The notes beneath the pieces are model-generated. The model did no database searches and was not told the DNA's origin. It worked only from the letters and a program-made list of their open reading frames with translations. Source: Streptomyces caelestis (GTDB taxonomy: Bacteria; Actinomycetota; Actinomycetes; Streptomycetales; Streptomycetaceae). From it: 64,000 nt of DNA. The DNA lies in the NCBI RefSeq assembly GCF_014205255.1, contig NZ_JACHNE010000001.1, forward strand, positions 4,278,001-4,342,000, given 5' to 3'. Made by a program: the position numbers and the translations under genes. Each line of letters starts with the position of its first letter. Positions within the stretch are counted from its first letter, which is position 1. Positions 23,901 through 31,891 of the stretch are shown here, in pieces.

Positions 23901-25015
23901 ACCATGTGCCGGTGCTGGAGCGCGTCGGCCAGTTCGGGATATCTGAGGCAGCGCTCGTAGAAGTCGGCCCGTATGCCCAGCACCACGACCGCCGGTGCCG
24001 GGTCGCCGTCGCCGCCCGGCGCACAGACGGCGTGCAGGATCTCGACGAAGGCACGCCGCTCCGCCTCGTCGGGGCAGAGGGTGAACGTCTCCTCGAACTG
24101 GTCCACGATGACGACCGGCCGCGCGCCGGCCGGCGCCTCCCGCCGCGCCCAGGCGGCGACGGCGGCACGGATGTCACGGCCCCGTTGGACGCGCGGGTCC
24201 ACCGTGGCGGCGACGACGGGGTCCTCCGCGGTGGGTTCGCCGGCCGTGATCATGGCCGAGACGACCGGCTCCAGTTCGGGGATGCACCGGGTCAACTCCG
24301 CCAGCGGATCACCGCCGGGGACGAGCTGCACGACCTCCGTGGCCCGGCCGCCACTGCCGCCCTCACGGTCACCGTCCTCACCGTCGTCACTCGGCGCGCC
24401 ATCACTCAGGGCGCCGCCCCGCAGCGCGGGCACCAGCCCGGCGTTCAGCAGCGAGGACTTCCCCGCCCCCGACGCCCCCACGAGCATGACCAGGCCGCCC
24501 GTTACCGCCACGGCCCGGAGCTGGGCGACGAGCGCCTCCGTGCTCCGCTCCCGGCCGAAGAACCACCGGGTGTCCTCCCGGCGGTACGAGGCCAGACCCC
24601 GGTACGGGCACACCCCGCCGGGCGCGGGCGGGCCCTCGGCGGCGGACCGCTCCTGCTCCGCGGACGCCGCGCCCCGCTCCCCGACCGGGTCGGCCACCGC
24701 GGCTTCCCACAGCCGCTGCCACTGACCGAGGTCGTACAGGCCCGGGGATACCGGCGTGGGCCGCGCCCGCCGCGCCTCGGGGATCAGCACGTGCAGCACC
24801 GCCGCGAGGGCGGTGAACTGAGCGGGTACGTTCCGTGCCCGGCGCCAGTCGCTGATGCGCTGGGCGGACACCCGGACGGGACGCCCGCGTTCGTCGACCC
24901 GCTGGAGCCGGACGACCGCTTCGGACACACGTTTGAGTGGAGGGTTCCCGGCTTCCTTGTACAGCAGCGCGAGGCGCTCCGCGAAAGCGGTGCGTGCCCC
25001 GGAGTCGGAACCCAA
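20945..25015 (-). CDS. nSTAND1 NTPase with WD40 repeat propeller
   Basis: This protein of about 1356 residues has an N-terminal helix-turn-helix-like region (RTAFAERLALLYKEAGNPPL, then VSAQRISDWRRARNVPAQF). An nSTAND1-type P-loop NTPase follows, with CPYRGLASY, FFGRERSTEALV, Walker A VGASGAGKSS at about 182-191 and the acidic VVIVDQFEETFTLC. One transmembrane helix (GAVAALVVLAVLAVGAAVVAW, about 625-645) precedes some 14 WD40 units ending in DGTIRLWD-type motifs. The start is TTG at 25015: AAGGAG lies 8 bases upstream, whereas the GTG at 25024 abuts it. Such proteins are signalling or conflict switches; the propeller probably senses and the NTPase oligomerises. No effector gene is adjacent. 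Confidence 0.9.
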   Translation of the reverse strand: MGSDSGARTAFAERLALLYKEAGNPPLKRVSEAVVRLQRVDERGRPVRVSAQRISDWRRARNVPAQFTALAAVLHVLIPEARRARPTPVSPGLYDLGQWQRLWEAAVADPVGERGAASAEQERSAAEGPPAPGGVCPYRGLASYRREDTRWFFGRERSTEALVAQLRAVAVTGGLVMLVGASGAGKSSLLNAGLVPALRGGALSDGAPSDDGEDGDREGGSGGRATEVVQLVPGGDPLAELTRCIPELEPVVSAMITAGEPTAEDPVVAATVDPRVQRGRDIRAAVAAWARREAPAGARPVVIVDQFEETFTLCPDEAERRAFVEILHAVCAPGGDGDPAPAVVVLGIRADFYERCLRYPELADALQHRHMVLGPLTSAELREAVTGPAKAVGLELEPGLAELIVREVSTDGPRGAHDAGVLPLLSHALLATWQRRKAGRLTLAGYRAAGGIQGAVAATAERAWSGLDPAARTAARLLLLRLVRLGEDTQATRRRGARRQLADESTDPGKTEESLEALVRARLVTLDAETVEITHEALLHAWPRLRDWIDEDRQGNLLRQRLEEDGRAWEESDRDTALLYRGSRLEQAHGWAKSAGDTFLTRSAVEFLAASVRLRRRIIWISRGAVAALVVLAVLAVGAAVVAWKQRDEAVFEQVLAQADRVQYTDPSLSAQLDLVAHRLRPDDKGANSRLISIVNAPLATPLVGHTGAVYLTTFSPDGRTLATASYDRTVRLWDVADPKRPKPLGKPLTGHTSWVSSAVFSPDGHTLATAADDGTIRLWDVTDPGRPQPIARPLTGHDGTIYLIAFSPDGRTLASVGDDHTVRLWDVADPKRPKPLGKPLTGHTAAVRSVAFSPDGRTLAAGGDDGTIRLWDVTRPRRPEPVGEPLTGHTDTVHSVAFSPDGRTLASGSADDTVRLWNMADRRRPAAIGAPLTGHTGAVWSVAFSPDGSMLAAASADSTASLWKVSDPAYPSQVGGPLAGSSGEMYALGFSPDGRTLATGTGDNKVRLWSLPTADMIGRTGAFRPDGRVLATAALDGRVRLWDVRKPGRPVPMGEPFLPKGGVRSLEFSTDGRTLAVVTGNRAVQLWNVGDPDRPVPHGSPIPLRIRFADPLAFSPDGRLLATAYDDRTVQLWDIGDPSRPRPLGAPLTGHKGYVNSLVFSPDGHTLASGSADGTIRLWNATDPGRAVLRGAPLKGHLGAVNVLAYSPDGHTLASGGDDNSVRLWDIEDPSRASERTSLTGHTEAVASLTFSRNGRTLASGGNDSTVRLWNVSDPSKAGPIGQSMSPNAKSGTFLAFSPNSHMLGVSSGTDTIRLWNLDVDEAARRVCTMTRGVLTPETWREYLPRLSYDPPCEP

Positions 25016-25209
25016 GGTGTCCACTCCTTAAATCTCCGCGCCTGGACGTCCGGACCGGAAAACTCACTCTATACGTCTGACCTGCGGTAATACCGCCCAC
25101 CCGGAACCGGAGACTCCTTGTCGGCGGCCGGAACTGGCAGGATCCGGACGCAGCAGCGCACCGATCCGGTCAGCTTCCCGCGCAGTCGGACGACCGTGAC
25201 TCCACCGTT

Positions 25210-25245
25210 CGGTACCGGTCCCCACGAGGGGAGGGACCGGTGCCG
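25210..25245. terminator. Terminator-like hairpin
   Basis: CGGTACCGGTCCC pairs with GGGACCGGTGCCG over 13 positions with one G-T pair and a 10-nt loop. It sits between divergent genes, so it may insulate them or be a regulatory hairpin rather than a gene-end terminator. Confidence 0.5.
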
Positions 25246-25305
25246 GACGACGTGGTGATCCTCCCCATCGGACGACGCTCTACCACTCTGGCCGGCTCTG
25301 GATAA

Positions 25306-25320
25306 CTGACGATCCGTCAG
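25306..25320. promoter_or_regulatory. Palindrome sharing the chsH2-operon operator core
   Basis: CTGACG-ATC-CGTCAG is a perfect 15-bp palindrome 75 bp upstream of the next gene. It differs from the site at 15757-15771 only in the two bases after CTGAC. Confidence 0.6.
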
Positions 25321-25394
25321 CTATGGTCTGCCTGCCGTTCGCCTGCCGTTGCCAAGGCCGGCCCGCCGTACCGCTTCCGGAGCGACGTACAGGG

Positions 25395-25889
25395 GTGAGC
25401 ACAGTGCAGACACGTCCCGAGAGCCCACGACCGCAGGGCGCCCCGCGCTGGGTGGCGATGTTCTACCACCCGGCCGCGCGGACCTGGCGGGCAGCCGCGG
25501 AGTCGCCCCACCGCTCGCCCGTGCTGCACGCCCTCGGCGAGATGACACAGACGCTGCGCGCGCGTGGGGACGAGGTGTCCTTCGCCCTGTGGGGGCCGAA
25601 GGACGGTGCGTGGCACCGCTTCGAGACGCCCCTGAAGTCCGACACGCACCTGAAGCGGGCGGCGTCGTCCCAGTCGGCCCCTGAGCCATCTGCCGGCGAA
25701 CCGGCCCAGCTGGCGGAACGCATGACCGGCCGCCGCCACCAGGTCCTCATGTCCGGGCTGAGCAAGGCGGGCCTCTACGCCCTCTCCCCCGAGGACGACG
25801 CGACCGTGCGGGCACTCGTCGAACGACTCGACGAAGCCGCCGTACGCCGGGTCGCCCACTGGCTCGCGGCGGCCGGACAGCACACCTAG
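25395..25889 (+). CDS. Hypothetical protein, possibly under the shared operator
   Basis: I do not recognise this 164-residue soluble protein. The middle reads like a small alpha-beta domain (PRWVAMFYHPAARTWRAA, then DEVSFALWGPKDGAWHRFE), and the C-terminal helix VRALVERLDEAAVRRVAHWL is amphipathic. I set the start at GTG 25395; GTG 25404, with AGGGGTGA five bases upstream, is equally possible. The palindrome at 25306 places it under a TetR-type regulator. Confidence 0.6.
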   Translation: MSTVQTRPESPRPQGAPRWVAMFYHPAARTWRAAAESPHRSPVLHALGEMTQTLRARGDEVSFALWGPKDGAWHRFETPLKSDTHLKRAASSQSAPEPSAGEPAQLAERMTGRRHQVLMSGLSKAGLYALSPEDDATVRALVERLDEAAVRRVAHWLAAAGQHT

Positions 25890-26040
25890 GAGCGTGGGTC
25901 AGTAAACAACTCCTGGAATGCCGCGCCTCGTGGTGAAGTGCGGCTGCCGAGCGCTGCTCTTGAAAAGGCGTGGCTGCCGGGCAGCCGTGATGCGAAAATC
26001 AGTCCGCAACTTGATCCACATCCGCGTCCCGGAGGTCCGC

Positions 26041-26610
26041 ATGGACGTCGCCTCGCTGCTGCCGTTGACCACGGCCCGGTTGTCACTGCGTCTGTTCACT
26101 CCCGGCGACGCCGACGACCTGTACGCCTACCAGAGCCTGCCGAGCGTGGCGCGCTACTTGTACCGGCCGGCGCACACGCGTGAGCGCAGCGAGCAGGTTG
26201 CCGCCGAGCGCGCGGCGCAGACGGCCTGGCGCGCCGACGGGGACAAGCTGGCGCTCGCTGTCTGCCGACGCGATGAGCCCGGCGTCCTTGGCGAGGTGAG
26301 CCTCACCCTGGCCGATGCCCGCGCCGCCCAGGCCGAGATCGGCTGGACTCTCGACCCGGGTCACCAGGGGCACGGCTACGCGACCGAGGCGGCTGCGGCG
26401 CTGGCCGGGTTTGCCTTCGACACGCTGGGCGTGCACCGGCTCTACGCACGGCTGGATGTGGAGAACACCGGGTCTGTGCGGGTCTGTGAGCGCCTCGGGA
26501 TGCGCCGGGAGGCGCACCTGGTCGAGAACGACCTCGACGGGGATCGCTGGGGCAGCGAGTACATCTACGCGGCGCTGTCCGCGGATCTTGGCAGTCGATC
26601 AGGCGATTGA
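26041..26610 (+). CDS. RimJ/RimL-type GNAT acetyltransferase
   Basis: This 189-residue protein matches the RimJ/RimL branch of GNAT: LTTARLSLRLFTPGDADDLY at the N-terminus, IGWTLDPGHQGHGYATEAA with the acetyl-CoA loop, HRLYARLDVENTGSVRVCER and LGMRREAHLVEND at the end. Substrates in this branch range from ribosomal protein N-termini to amino acids and antibiotics. The ATG at 26041 is chosen because GGAGG lies six bases before it and the family begins there; upstream codons are open but unrelated. A degenerate transposase begins immediately after its stop. Confidence 0.9.
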   Translation: MDVASLLPLTTARLSLRLFTPGDADDLYAYQSLPSVARYLYRPAHTRERSEQVAAERAAQTAWRADGDKLALAVCRRDEPGVLGEVSLTLADARAAQAEIGWTLDPGHQGHGYATEAAAALAGFAFDTLGVHRLYARLDVENTGSVRVCERLGMRREAHLVENDLDGDRWGSEYIYAALSADLGSRSGD

Positions 26611-26612
26611 GC

Positions 26613-27301
26613 CCGACGCCGCCTCAACGCCATGAAGAACGGGGCCGGCGCGTTCATCCAGGCATACAACGCCCAGGCCGTGGTGGACGACGCGCACCAG
26701 ATCATCACCGCCGCCGACGTCACGACCAATCCCGCCGCCGCACTCAACCACACCGGCATGCTCGACCAATCCGCCGCGAACACCGGAATCCACGCACGTC
26801 AGGCGCTCCTCGACGCGGGCTAGGTGTGCTGTCCGGGGACGCTGCAAGGCGGAGGAGGGCGTCGATGCGGAGCATCGGCAACCGACGACAACGCCGCAGA
26901 TGCGCGTGCCAGGCCCCGCGTCTGCGATCTGATCCAAACGACAGGCCCTACTGCTCCGAGGCGAACCTTCAGGCCGCAGCCGAGCGCAAGGAAGAACACG
27001 GCACCGACACCTTCATGGCCACCGGCCGCCTGTCCCACGACGAACGCGTCAGCCCCGCCCCGCGCGGACGCAGCCCGGCCGACGCCACGGCGCGCGAGCG
27101 CATGGCCCGCAAACTGCACACCAAACCCGGACGCGCCGCCTACGCCCAACGCAAAGCCATCGTCGAACCCGTCTTCGGGCAGATCATGACCTGCCAAGAC
27201 GGCCGCAGACTCCTGCTACGCGGCGAAGCAGGCGCCCGCGCCGAATGGCGGCTACTCGCCGCATGCCACAACCTGCGAAAGATCTTCGGGCAGGTCGGAC
27301 C
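26613..27301 (+). pseudogene. Decayed IS1182-type transposase
   Basis: The core DDE region survives in one frame (GAFIQAYNAQAVVDDAHQII, then ADVTTNPAAALNHTGMLDQ, stop at 26820). The C-terminal region continues in another frame (PYCSEANLQAAAERKEEHGT, then KPGRAAYAQRKAIVEPVFGQ and EWRLLAACHNLRKIF). The N-terminal half is missing and at least one frameshift plus an internal deletion separate the parts. No terminal repeats or target duplications could be recognised. It is an old inactive copy. Confidence 0.8.
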
Positions 27302-27558
27302 CCCGGCCTGGCCGCCGCCCGAGCCTGAGCGCCCAGGCGGCAGCATCACCCTCCACAGCAACCACGCCCCGCACCCGCCCCGACACCGCCGACCACCCCA
27401 GACCGCCAGAGATCCGACCACCAACCCTCGAAGGCTTGCTCGTTACCGACCCACGCTCCCAGCCGGGCCGGTTCGGCCGCTCTCGTGCTGGGCAGTCAAC
27501 ACCTCGGGTCCTGCCGGCTTCCGGCACGACCGGTGGGGGAACGAGGGGGATGAAGGAA

Positions 27559-27798
27559 ATGAAGGGGCAGAAGGTCTCTGTCGACCGCGAGCTCTGCTAC
27601 GGCTCCGCCGAGTGCGTCCACAGGGCCCCGGCGGTCTTCGAGTTCGTCGACGGATTCGGTGTCGTCCGCCCGGGCCACGAACGGACGGGCGACGCCCCGG
27701 AGGTCCTGGAGGCGGCGGAGAAGTGCCCCAGCCAGGCCATCAGCATCACGGACGCGAGCGCTGCACCGCCGAGGACCTCGGCACCGGACCGGCCGTAG
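27559..27798 (+). CDS. 3Fe-4S-type ferredoxin
   Basis: This small ferredoxin of about 79 residues has the pattern KVSVDRELCYGSAECVHRAP, then FEFVDGFGVV and EAAEKCPSQAISI. It has three conserved cysteines (C-x5-C and a later C-P), as in SoyB-like [3Fe-4S] ferredoxins that deliver electrons to cytochromes P450. ATG 27559 has GAGGGGG nine bases upstream; ATG 27550 is also open but abuts the ribosome site. No P450 gene is next to it: the neighbours are a transposase relic and a broken deacetylase, so it may be an orphan left by a deletion. Confidence 0.85.
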   Translation: MKGQKVSVDRELCYGSAECVHRAPAVFEFVDGFGVVRPGHERTGDAPEVLEAAEKCPSQAISITDASAAPPRTSAPDRP

Positions 27799-27807
27799 CG
27801 AGGACCG

Positions 27808-28088
27808 GTGCCCGTACCGAGCCTGCTCGCGGTCTTCGCCCACCCGGCGACGAGTCCCTGACGGCGGGCGGCACCCTGGCCCGGCACCCGGCGAGGGGCG
27901 CCCGCACGGCGTTCGTCACGGCCACGTGGGCTCCGGACACCCCACGCGCCGCGGAACTGGCCACAGCTGCTGGGTTACGCCGACTCCCGCGTTACGTCCC
28001 ACAGGGTCGGCCCCCGAAAGACCCGGAGTGGTACATCCGCCACGACCTTGTCGCGTCGGCGCCGGTGGAGACGGAGCCGCGGCCATAG
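27808..28088 (+). pseudogene. Truncated, frameshifted PIG-L (LmbE-like) deacetylase
   Basis: From a GTG at 27808 the sequence reads SLLAVFAHP, then a one-base loss breaks the zinc-binding HPDDE motif; a second frame resumes with DESLTAGGTLARHPARGART and TATWAPDTPRAAELA. LLGYADSR then appears in a further frame near 27968, before an unrelated-looking tail (DPEWYIRHDLVAS). LmbE-type enzymes deacetylate sugar amides such as mycothiol precursors; here the active-site aspartate motif is disrupted and most of the C-terminal domain is gone. It starts 10 bp after the ferredoxin gene. Confidence 0.75.
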
Positions 28089-28118
28089 GCCGTCATCGGC
28101 CCAGGTCGGTGGCCCGGC

Positions 28119-28871
28119 TCAATGCCCGACCGGAAACGGCCACCGAAGCCCGGCCAACGCCCTGGCCCTGGCCTCCACGACCGCCATCCGGGCAGCGCGC
28201 TCGGCCCGGTCCACATGGGCCTTGTGCCCGGTGACCTGCCCCTCCCACTTCCGGTAGAGCAGCCCCACCTCCCCCGAGAACCACCCGCGGCTCACGGCGT
28301 TCAGCGCGAGGAGCAGCCCGGTGTCCTCGGACGCGGGCAGCGCCATCCAGCCGCCGAGGGCGAGCAGCAGCTCCCGCCGTACGAACAGCGACGCCGGATG
28401 GACCGGTGCGAGGAAGCCGTTGGCCTTCCACTGGTCGAAGACGGCCCCGCGCTCGATGGGCCCCTGGCCGGGGTCGCCCGGAAAACCGACCGTCGACCCG
28501 TCGGGCATGAGGTCCAGCACCCGCGACGTCGCCCATCCGAGACTGCGGTCGGCCTCCAGCGCCGCCAGATCCCGCGCGAGCGTGCCCGGCGGCAACTGGT
28601 CGTCGGCGTCCAGGACCTTCACGTACGCACCCTCGGCATGCGCCAGCGCGATGGTGCGCGCGACACCGGGCCCCCCGGCCCGGCCCTGCCGGAACGTCAC
28701 CCGCTCGTCGTCGGGCACGTACGGCCGTACGGCCTCGCTCTCCCCGTCCTCCTGGATCACCCAGTGCCACTCCCAGCCCTCCGGCAGCCCCTGCTCGCAC
28801 AGGGACGTGTGGGCCTCCGGAAGAAACCGGGCCGACGGGGCGTGCACAGCGGTGACGACGACGATGCGCAC
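28119..28871 (-). CDS. Family 2 glycosyltransferase
   Basis: The 250-residue GT-A enzyme begins MRIVVVTAVHAPSARFLPEA and has the nucleotide-sugar and metal motif VKVLDADDQLPPG (DxD type). A family-2 acceptor region follows (NGFLAPVHPASLFVRRELLL, then SEDTGLLLALNAVSRGW). It would transfer a sugar from a nucleotide donor to an unknown acceptor. No membrane helix is present, so it is cytoplasmic, and it stands alone, with no polysaccharide cluster around it. Confidence 0.9.
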   Translation of the reverse strand: MRIVVVTAVHAPSARFLPEAHTSLCEQGLPEGWEWHWVIQEDGESEAVRPYVPDDERVTFRQGRAGGPGVARTIALAHAEGAYVKVLDADDQLPPGTLARDLAALEADRSLGWATSRVLDLMPDGSTVGFPGDPGQGPIERGAVFDQWKANGFLAPVHPASLFVRRELLLALGGWMALPASEDTGLLLALNAVSRGWFSGEVGLLYRKWEGQVTGHKAHVDRAERAARMAVVEARARALAGLRWPFPVGH

Positions 28872-29010
28872 TCAAAAACCCCCGCGACCTGCACAGATGC
28901 CCGGATTACGGAGTGATCCTAGCCCTGTGACCGGCCGACTCGCCAAGGCCTGGAGCCGGACCGGCCGACGAGGGCATCCGCCGGCTGGTCCGGTCCAGGC
29001 CACGGCTCAG

Positions 29011-29029
29011 CCGCCTGTCGAGCAGGCGG
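29011..29029. terminator. Terminator of the formaldehyde dehydrogenase gene
   Basis: CCGCCTG-TCGAG-CAGGCGG forms a perfect 7-bp stem 13 bp beyond the stop of the minus-strand gene. Confidence 0.6.
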
Positions 29030-29041
29030 TGTCAGGCGTTC

Positions 29042-30181
29042 TCACTCGTGCGGGTGCAGGACGACCTTGGTGTAGCCCTCCGTCCGCTTGTCGAACTTTT
29101 CGTACGCCGACGGCGCCTGGTCGAGGGGCAGCTCATGCGAAACGACGAAGCTGGGCTGCGCACGGCCCTCGATGATCATGTCGCGCAGCTGCCGGTTGTA
29201 GCGCTTGACGTTGCACTGTCCGGTGCCCACGCGCAGCCCCTTTTCGAAGAGACGCCCGATGGCCACCACCAGCATGCCCTGCTTCGACTGCTCGTCCGGT
29301 CCGCCGGGGTCGCGCGGGACGTACAGGCCCGGCACACCGAGAGCGCCCGTCGGCCGGACCGTCTCGACGAGGGAGTTCAGTACGGTCGCCGGTTCCTCGC
29401 GGTCCTCGCCACGCGCCTGGGCCTGGTAGCCGACGGCGTCGATGCCCTTGTCCGTGCCTTCACCCGCGGTCTGCTCCTTGATCTGCTCCACCGGGTTGCC
29501 CTGGGTGAAGTCGATCGGTACCGCGCCGATCTCCTCGGCCTTCTGCAGCCGCTCGGCCACCCGGTCGACCACGAACACCTTGCTCGCGCCGCGCAGCATC
29601 GCCGAGTAGGCGGCCATCAGACCGACCGGGCCGCCGCCGTACACGGCGACGCTGTCACCGGGGCGCACGTCGGCCAGCTCGTTGCCGTGGTATCCGGTCG
29701 GGAAGATGTCCGCCAGAAGCACGAAGTCGGTTTCCTTCTCGGTGCCCTCAGGGAGCTTCAGGCAGTTGAAGTCGGCGTACGGCACCCGTACGTACTCGGC
29801 CTGGCCGCCCACGAAGGGGCCCATCGCCACATAGCCGTACGCTCCGCCGGCGAAACCGGGGTTCACCGTCAGGCAGAAGCCGGTGAAGCCCGCCGTGCAG
29901 TTCTTGCAGAAGCCGCAGGCCACGTTGAAGGGCATGACAACGCGGTCTCCGCGGCTGAGCGACGTCACACCGTCACCGGCCTCCTCGATGACGCCGAGGT
30001 TCTCGTGGCCGAAGACGATCCCCGGCTCGGCGGCCGTGCGGCCCTCGTACATGTGCAGGTCCGACCCGCAGATAGCGGTGGACGTGACACGGACGATCAC
30101 GTCGTTCGGGTGCTGGATTCGGGGATCCTCCACTTGCTCGATCGCGACTTCGAACGGTCCCTTGTAGACGACGGCCCTCAT
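29042..30181 (-). CDS. fdhA: Glutathione-independent formaldehyde dehydrogenase
   Basis: This 379-residue zinc-dependent medium-chain dehydrogenase has a catalytic-zinc region STAICGSDLHMYEG and FGHENLGVIEEAG, a structural-zinc cysteine cluster ACGFCKNCTAGFTGFC, and the NAD-binding motif VAVYGGGPVGLMAAY. The extra C-terminal segments match the Pseudomonas-type enzyme that oxidises formaldehyde to formate with tightly bound NAD. It is divergent from a formate dehydrogenase gene, so together they would take formaldehyde to CO2. An imperfect inverted repeat lies between them. Confidence 0.92.
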   Translation of the reverse strand: MRAVVYKGPFEVAIEQVEDPRIQHPNDVIVRVTSTAICGSDLHMYEGRTAAEPGIVFGHENLGVIEEAGDGVTSLSRGDRVVMPFNVACGFCKNCTAGFTGFCLTVNPGFAGGAYGYVAMGPFVGGQAEYVRVPYADFNCLKLPEGTEKETDFVLLADIFPTGYHGNELADVRPGDSVAVYGGGPVGLMAAYSAMLRGASKVFVVDRVAERLQKAEEIGAVPIDFTQGNPVEQIKEQTAGEGTDKGIDAVGYQAQARGEDREEPATVLNSLVETVRPTGALGVPGLYVPRDPGGPDEQSKQGMLVVAIGRLFEKGLRVGTGQCNVKRYNRQLRDMIIEGRAQPSFVVSHELPLDQAPSAYEKFDKRTEGYTKVVLHPHE

Positions 30182-30335
30182 GATCGAACCCTTCCACTGG
30201 ATGTGGTTGTTCGCTCACAGATCGGAACGGATACGCCGGGGGACCCGCTGCGTCCGTCGGGACCAGGTCCCCAACCCTGCAGCTCACCGGTCTTCTGTGT
30301 CCTGGCTCATACTCCAGACTGGTGCATGATGAGAT

Positions 30336-30361
30336 GATTTGCATCTAGAGACTGCAAAATC
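30336..30361. promoter_or_regulatory. Inverted repeat in the fdhA/fdh divergent region
   Basis: GATTTGCA and TGCAAAATC pair with one bulged A across 9 bp in an unusually AT-rich stretch between the two C1 genes. It is a candidate operator or promoter region for formaldehyde response. Confidence 0.45.
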
Positions 30362-30394
30362 CGATTCAGCACCATTCCGGAAGGATTCAGAACC

Positions 30395-30589
30395 TTGTCG
30401 CGACGTCTCGGCACGCTCCTCGTCCCGGTATCCGGCCTGTCCGGCACGACCTATCCGGAAGGGACCCGGGTGGCCATACGGGGCAGTGGAGGGTCCGTCG
30501 ACGGCTTCGTCGACGGAGACTGGCTGCCGCTCGCATGGTGGGAGTTCGCGGACACCCAGCCCGAGGGCGGCCCCGGCACCCTGGCGTAG
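30395..30589 (+). CDS. Small hypothetical protein ahead of formate dehydrogenase (TTG start)
   Basis: The 64-residue product includes GLSGTTYPEGTRVAIRGSGG and DGDWLPLAWWEFADTQPEG; I know of no named family. GGAAGGA lies nine bases before the TTG at 30395, and there is no alternative ATG. It precedes the formate dehydrogenase gene by 144 bp on the same strand, and both start downstream of the AT-rich divergent region, so co-expression is likely. Confidence 0.6.
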   Translation: MSRRLGTLLVPVSGLSGTTYPEGTRVAIRGSGGSVDGFVDGDWLPLAWWEFADTQPEGGPGTLA

Positions 30590-30733
30590 CGCCGGGCGAT
30601 TCGGCTGGTCCGGGTCCCGTTTCGCTGTGCGGCGGACCGGGGACCTGGAACGGGACAGCAAGGCCGGCCGGAGCGCGTGTGCGGCCCAGCGGACTGCGCC
30701 TGCGCGCCGACCCTTCGGCGAGAGGACGCGGCC

Positions 30734-31891
30734 ATGGCGAAAATTCTGACGGTTCTTTATCCGGATCCCGTTGACGGCTACCCGCCCAGCTACGCCCGGG
30801 ACGAGATTCCCGTCATCGGCGGCTATCCCGGAGGGCAGACGGCGCCCACCCCGCAGAGCCTCGACTTCAAGCCGGGTGAGCTGGTCGGCTGTGTCTCCGG
30901 GGAGCTCGGGCTGCGTCCCTTCCTCGAGGACCGCGGCCACACACTGGTCGTCACCTCCGACAAGGACGGGCCCGACTCCGTGCTGGAGCGCGAGCTCCCG
31001 GACACCGACGTGGTGATCTCGCAGCCGTTCTGGCCCGCCTACCTCACCCCTGACCGGATCCGGCGTGCGCCGCAGCTGAAGCTGTCGATCACAGCCGGGA
31101 TCGGTTCGGACCACGTGGACCTTCCGAGCGCCATCGAACACGACGTCACCGTCGCGGAGATCACCTACAGCAACAGCATCAGCGTGTCGGAGCACGCGGT
31201 CATGCAGATCCTCGCCCTGGTCCACAACTACCTGCCCTCCCACGAGTGGGTCACCGCCCGCCGAGGGTGGAACGTCGCCGACAGCGTCTCGCGGAACTAC
31301 GACCTGGAGGGCATGGACGTCGGCGTTTTCGGTGCCGGACGCATCGGCCTGGCCGTGCTCCGCCGACTGCAGCCGTTCGAGGTGAAGCTGCACTACAACG
31401 ACGTCCACAGGTTGCCACCGGAGCTCGAACGGGAGCTGGGGCTGACCTGGCATCCGGACGCCCGTTCCCTGGCGGCCGCCGTGGACGTGCTCTCCATCCA
31501 CGCGCCGCTGCACGCCAGGACGGTGAACCTCTTCGACGACGAGATGCTGGCGACCATGAAGCGCGGGGCGTACATCGTCAACACGGCTCGCGCACTGATC
31601 GTCGACCGGGACGCCGTGGTACGCGCCCTGGAGCGAGGCCATCTGGCGGGCTACGCCGGTGACGTCTGGTATCCGGAGCCGCCGGAGGAGGACCACCCGT
31701 GGCGCGGCATGCCGCACGAGGGCATGACACCGCATGTATCAGGTTCGACGCTCTCCGCACAGGCCAGGTACGCGGCCGGCGTGCGGGAAGTCCTGGAGTG
31801 CTGGCTGGACAGCCGCCCGATCCGTCAGGAGTACCTCATCGTGGAGGGCGGCAGGCTGGCCGGGACCGGGGCTCGCTCCTACACGGTCTGA
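30734..31891 (+). CDS. fdh: NAD-dependent formate dehydrogenase
   Basis: The 385-residue D-2-hydroxyacid-dehydrogenase-family protein has hallmarks of the metal-free formate dehydrogenases: ISQPFWPAYLTPDRI in the substrate domain, the Rossmann loop GVFGAGRIGLAVLRRL, NTARALIVDRDAVVRALE, and the catalytic His in MTPHVSGSTLSAQARYA. It oxidises formate to CO2 with NAD+. The ATG at 30734 has GAGAGGA upstream. Paired with the divergent fdhA it completes formaldehyde detoxification and yields NADH. A terminator follows 30 bp after the stop. Confidence 0.93.
   Translation: MAKILTVLYPDPVDGYPPSYARDEIPVIGGYPGGQTAPTPQSLDFKPGELVGCVSGELGLRPFLEDRGHTLVVTSDKDGPDSVLERELPDTDVVISQPFWPAYLTPDRIRRAPQLKLSITAGIGSDHVDLPSAIEHDVTVAEITYSNSISVSEHAVMQILALVHNYLPSHEWVTARRGWNVADSVSRNYDLEGMDVGVFGAGRIGLAVLRRLQPFEVKLHYNDVHRLPPELERELGLTWHPDARSLAAAVDVLSIHAPLHARTVNLFDDEMLATMKRGAYIVNTARALIVDRDAVVRALERGHLAGYAGDVWYPEPPEEDHPWRGMPHEGMTPHVSGSTLSAQARYAAGVREVLECWLDSRPIRQEYLIVEGGRLAGTGARSYTV

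Larger units (their letters stand above)
25025..25394. other. Divergent gap upstream of the WD40 gene
   Basis: This 370-bp gap contains the ribosome site and presumed promoter of the WD40 gene near 25030-25090 (AT-rich ACTCTATACG), a strong hairpin at 25210-25245 and a 15-bp palindrome at 25306-25320. I see no gene in it. Confidence 0.5.

Noticed and set aside
20915..25090. 1391-codon open frame antisense to the WD40 gene
   Set aside because: It is a GC-rich shadow of the nSTAND1-WD40 gene; composition is Arg/Gly/Val without domains, and the opposite strand has clear family motifs.
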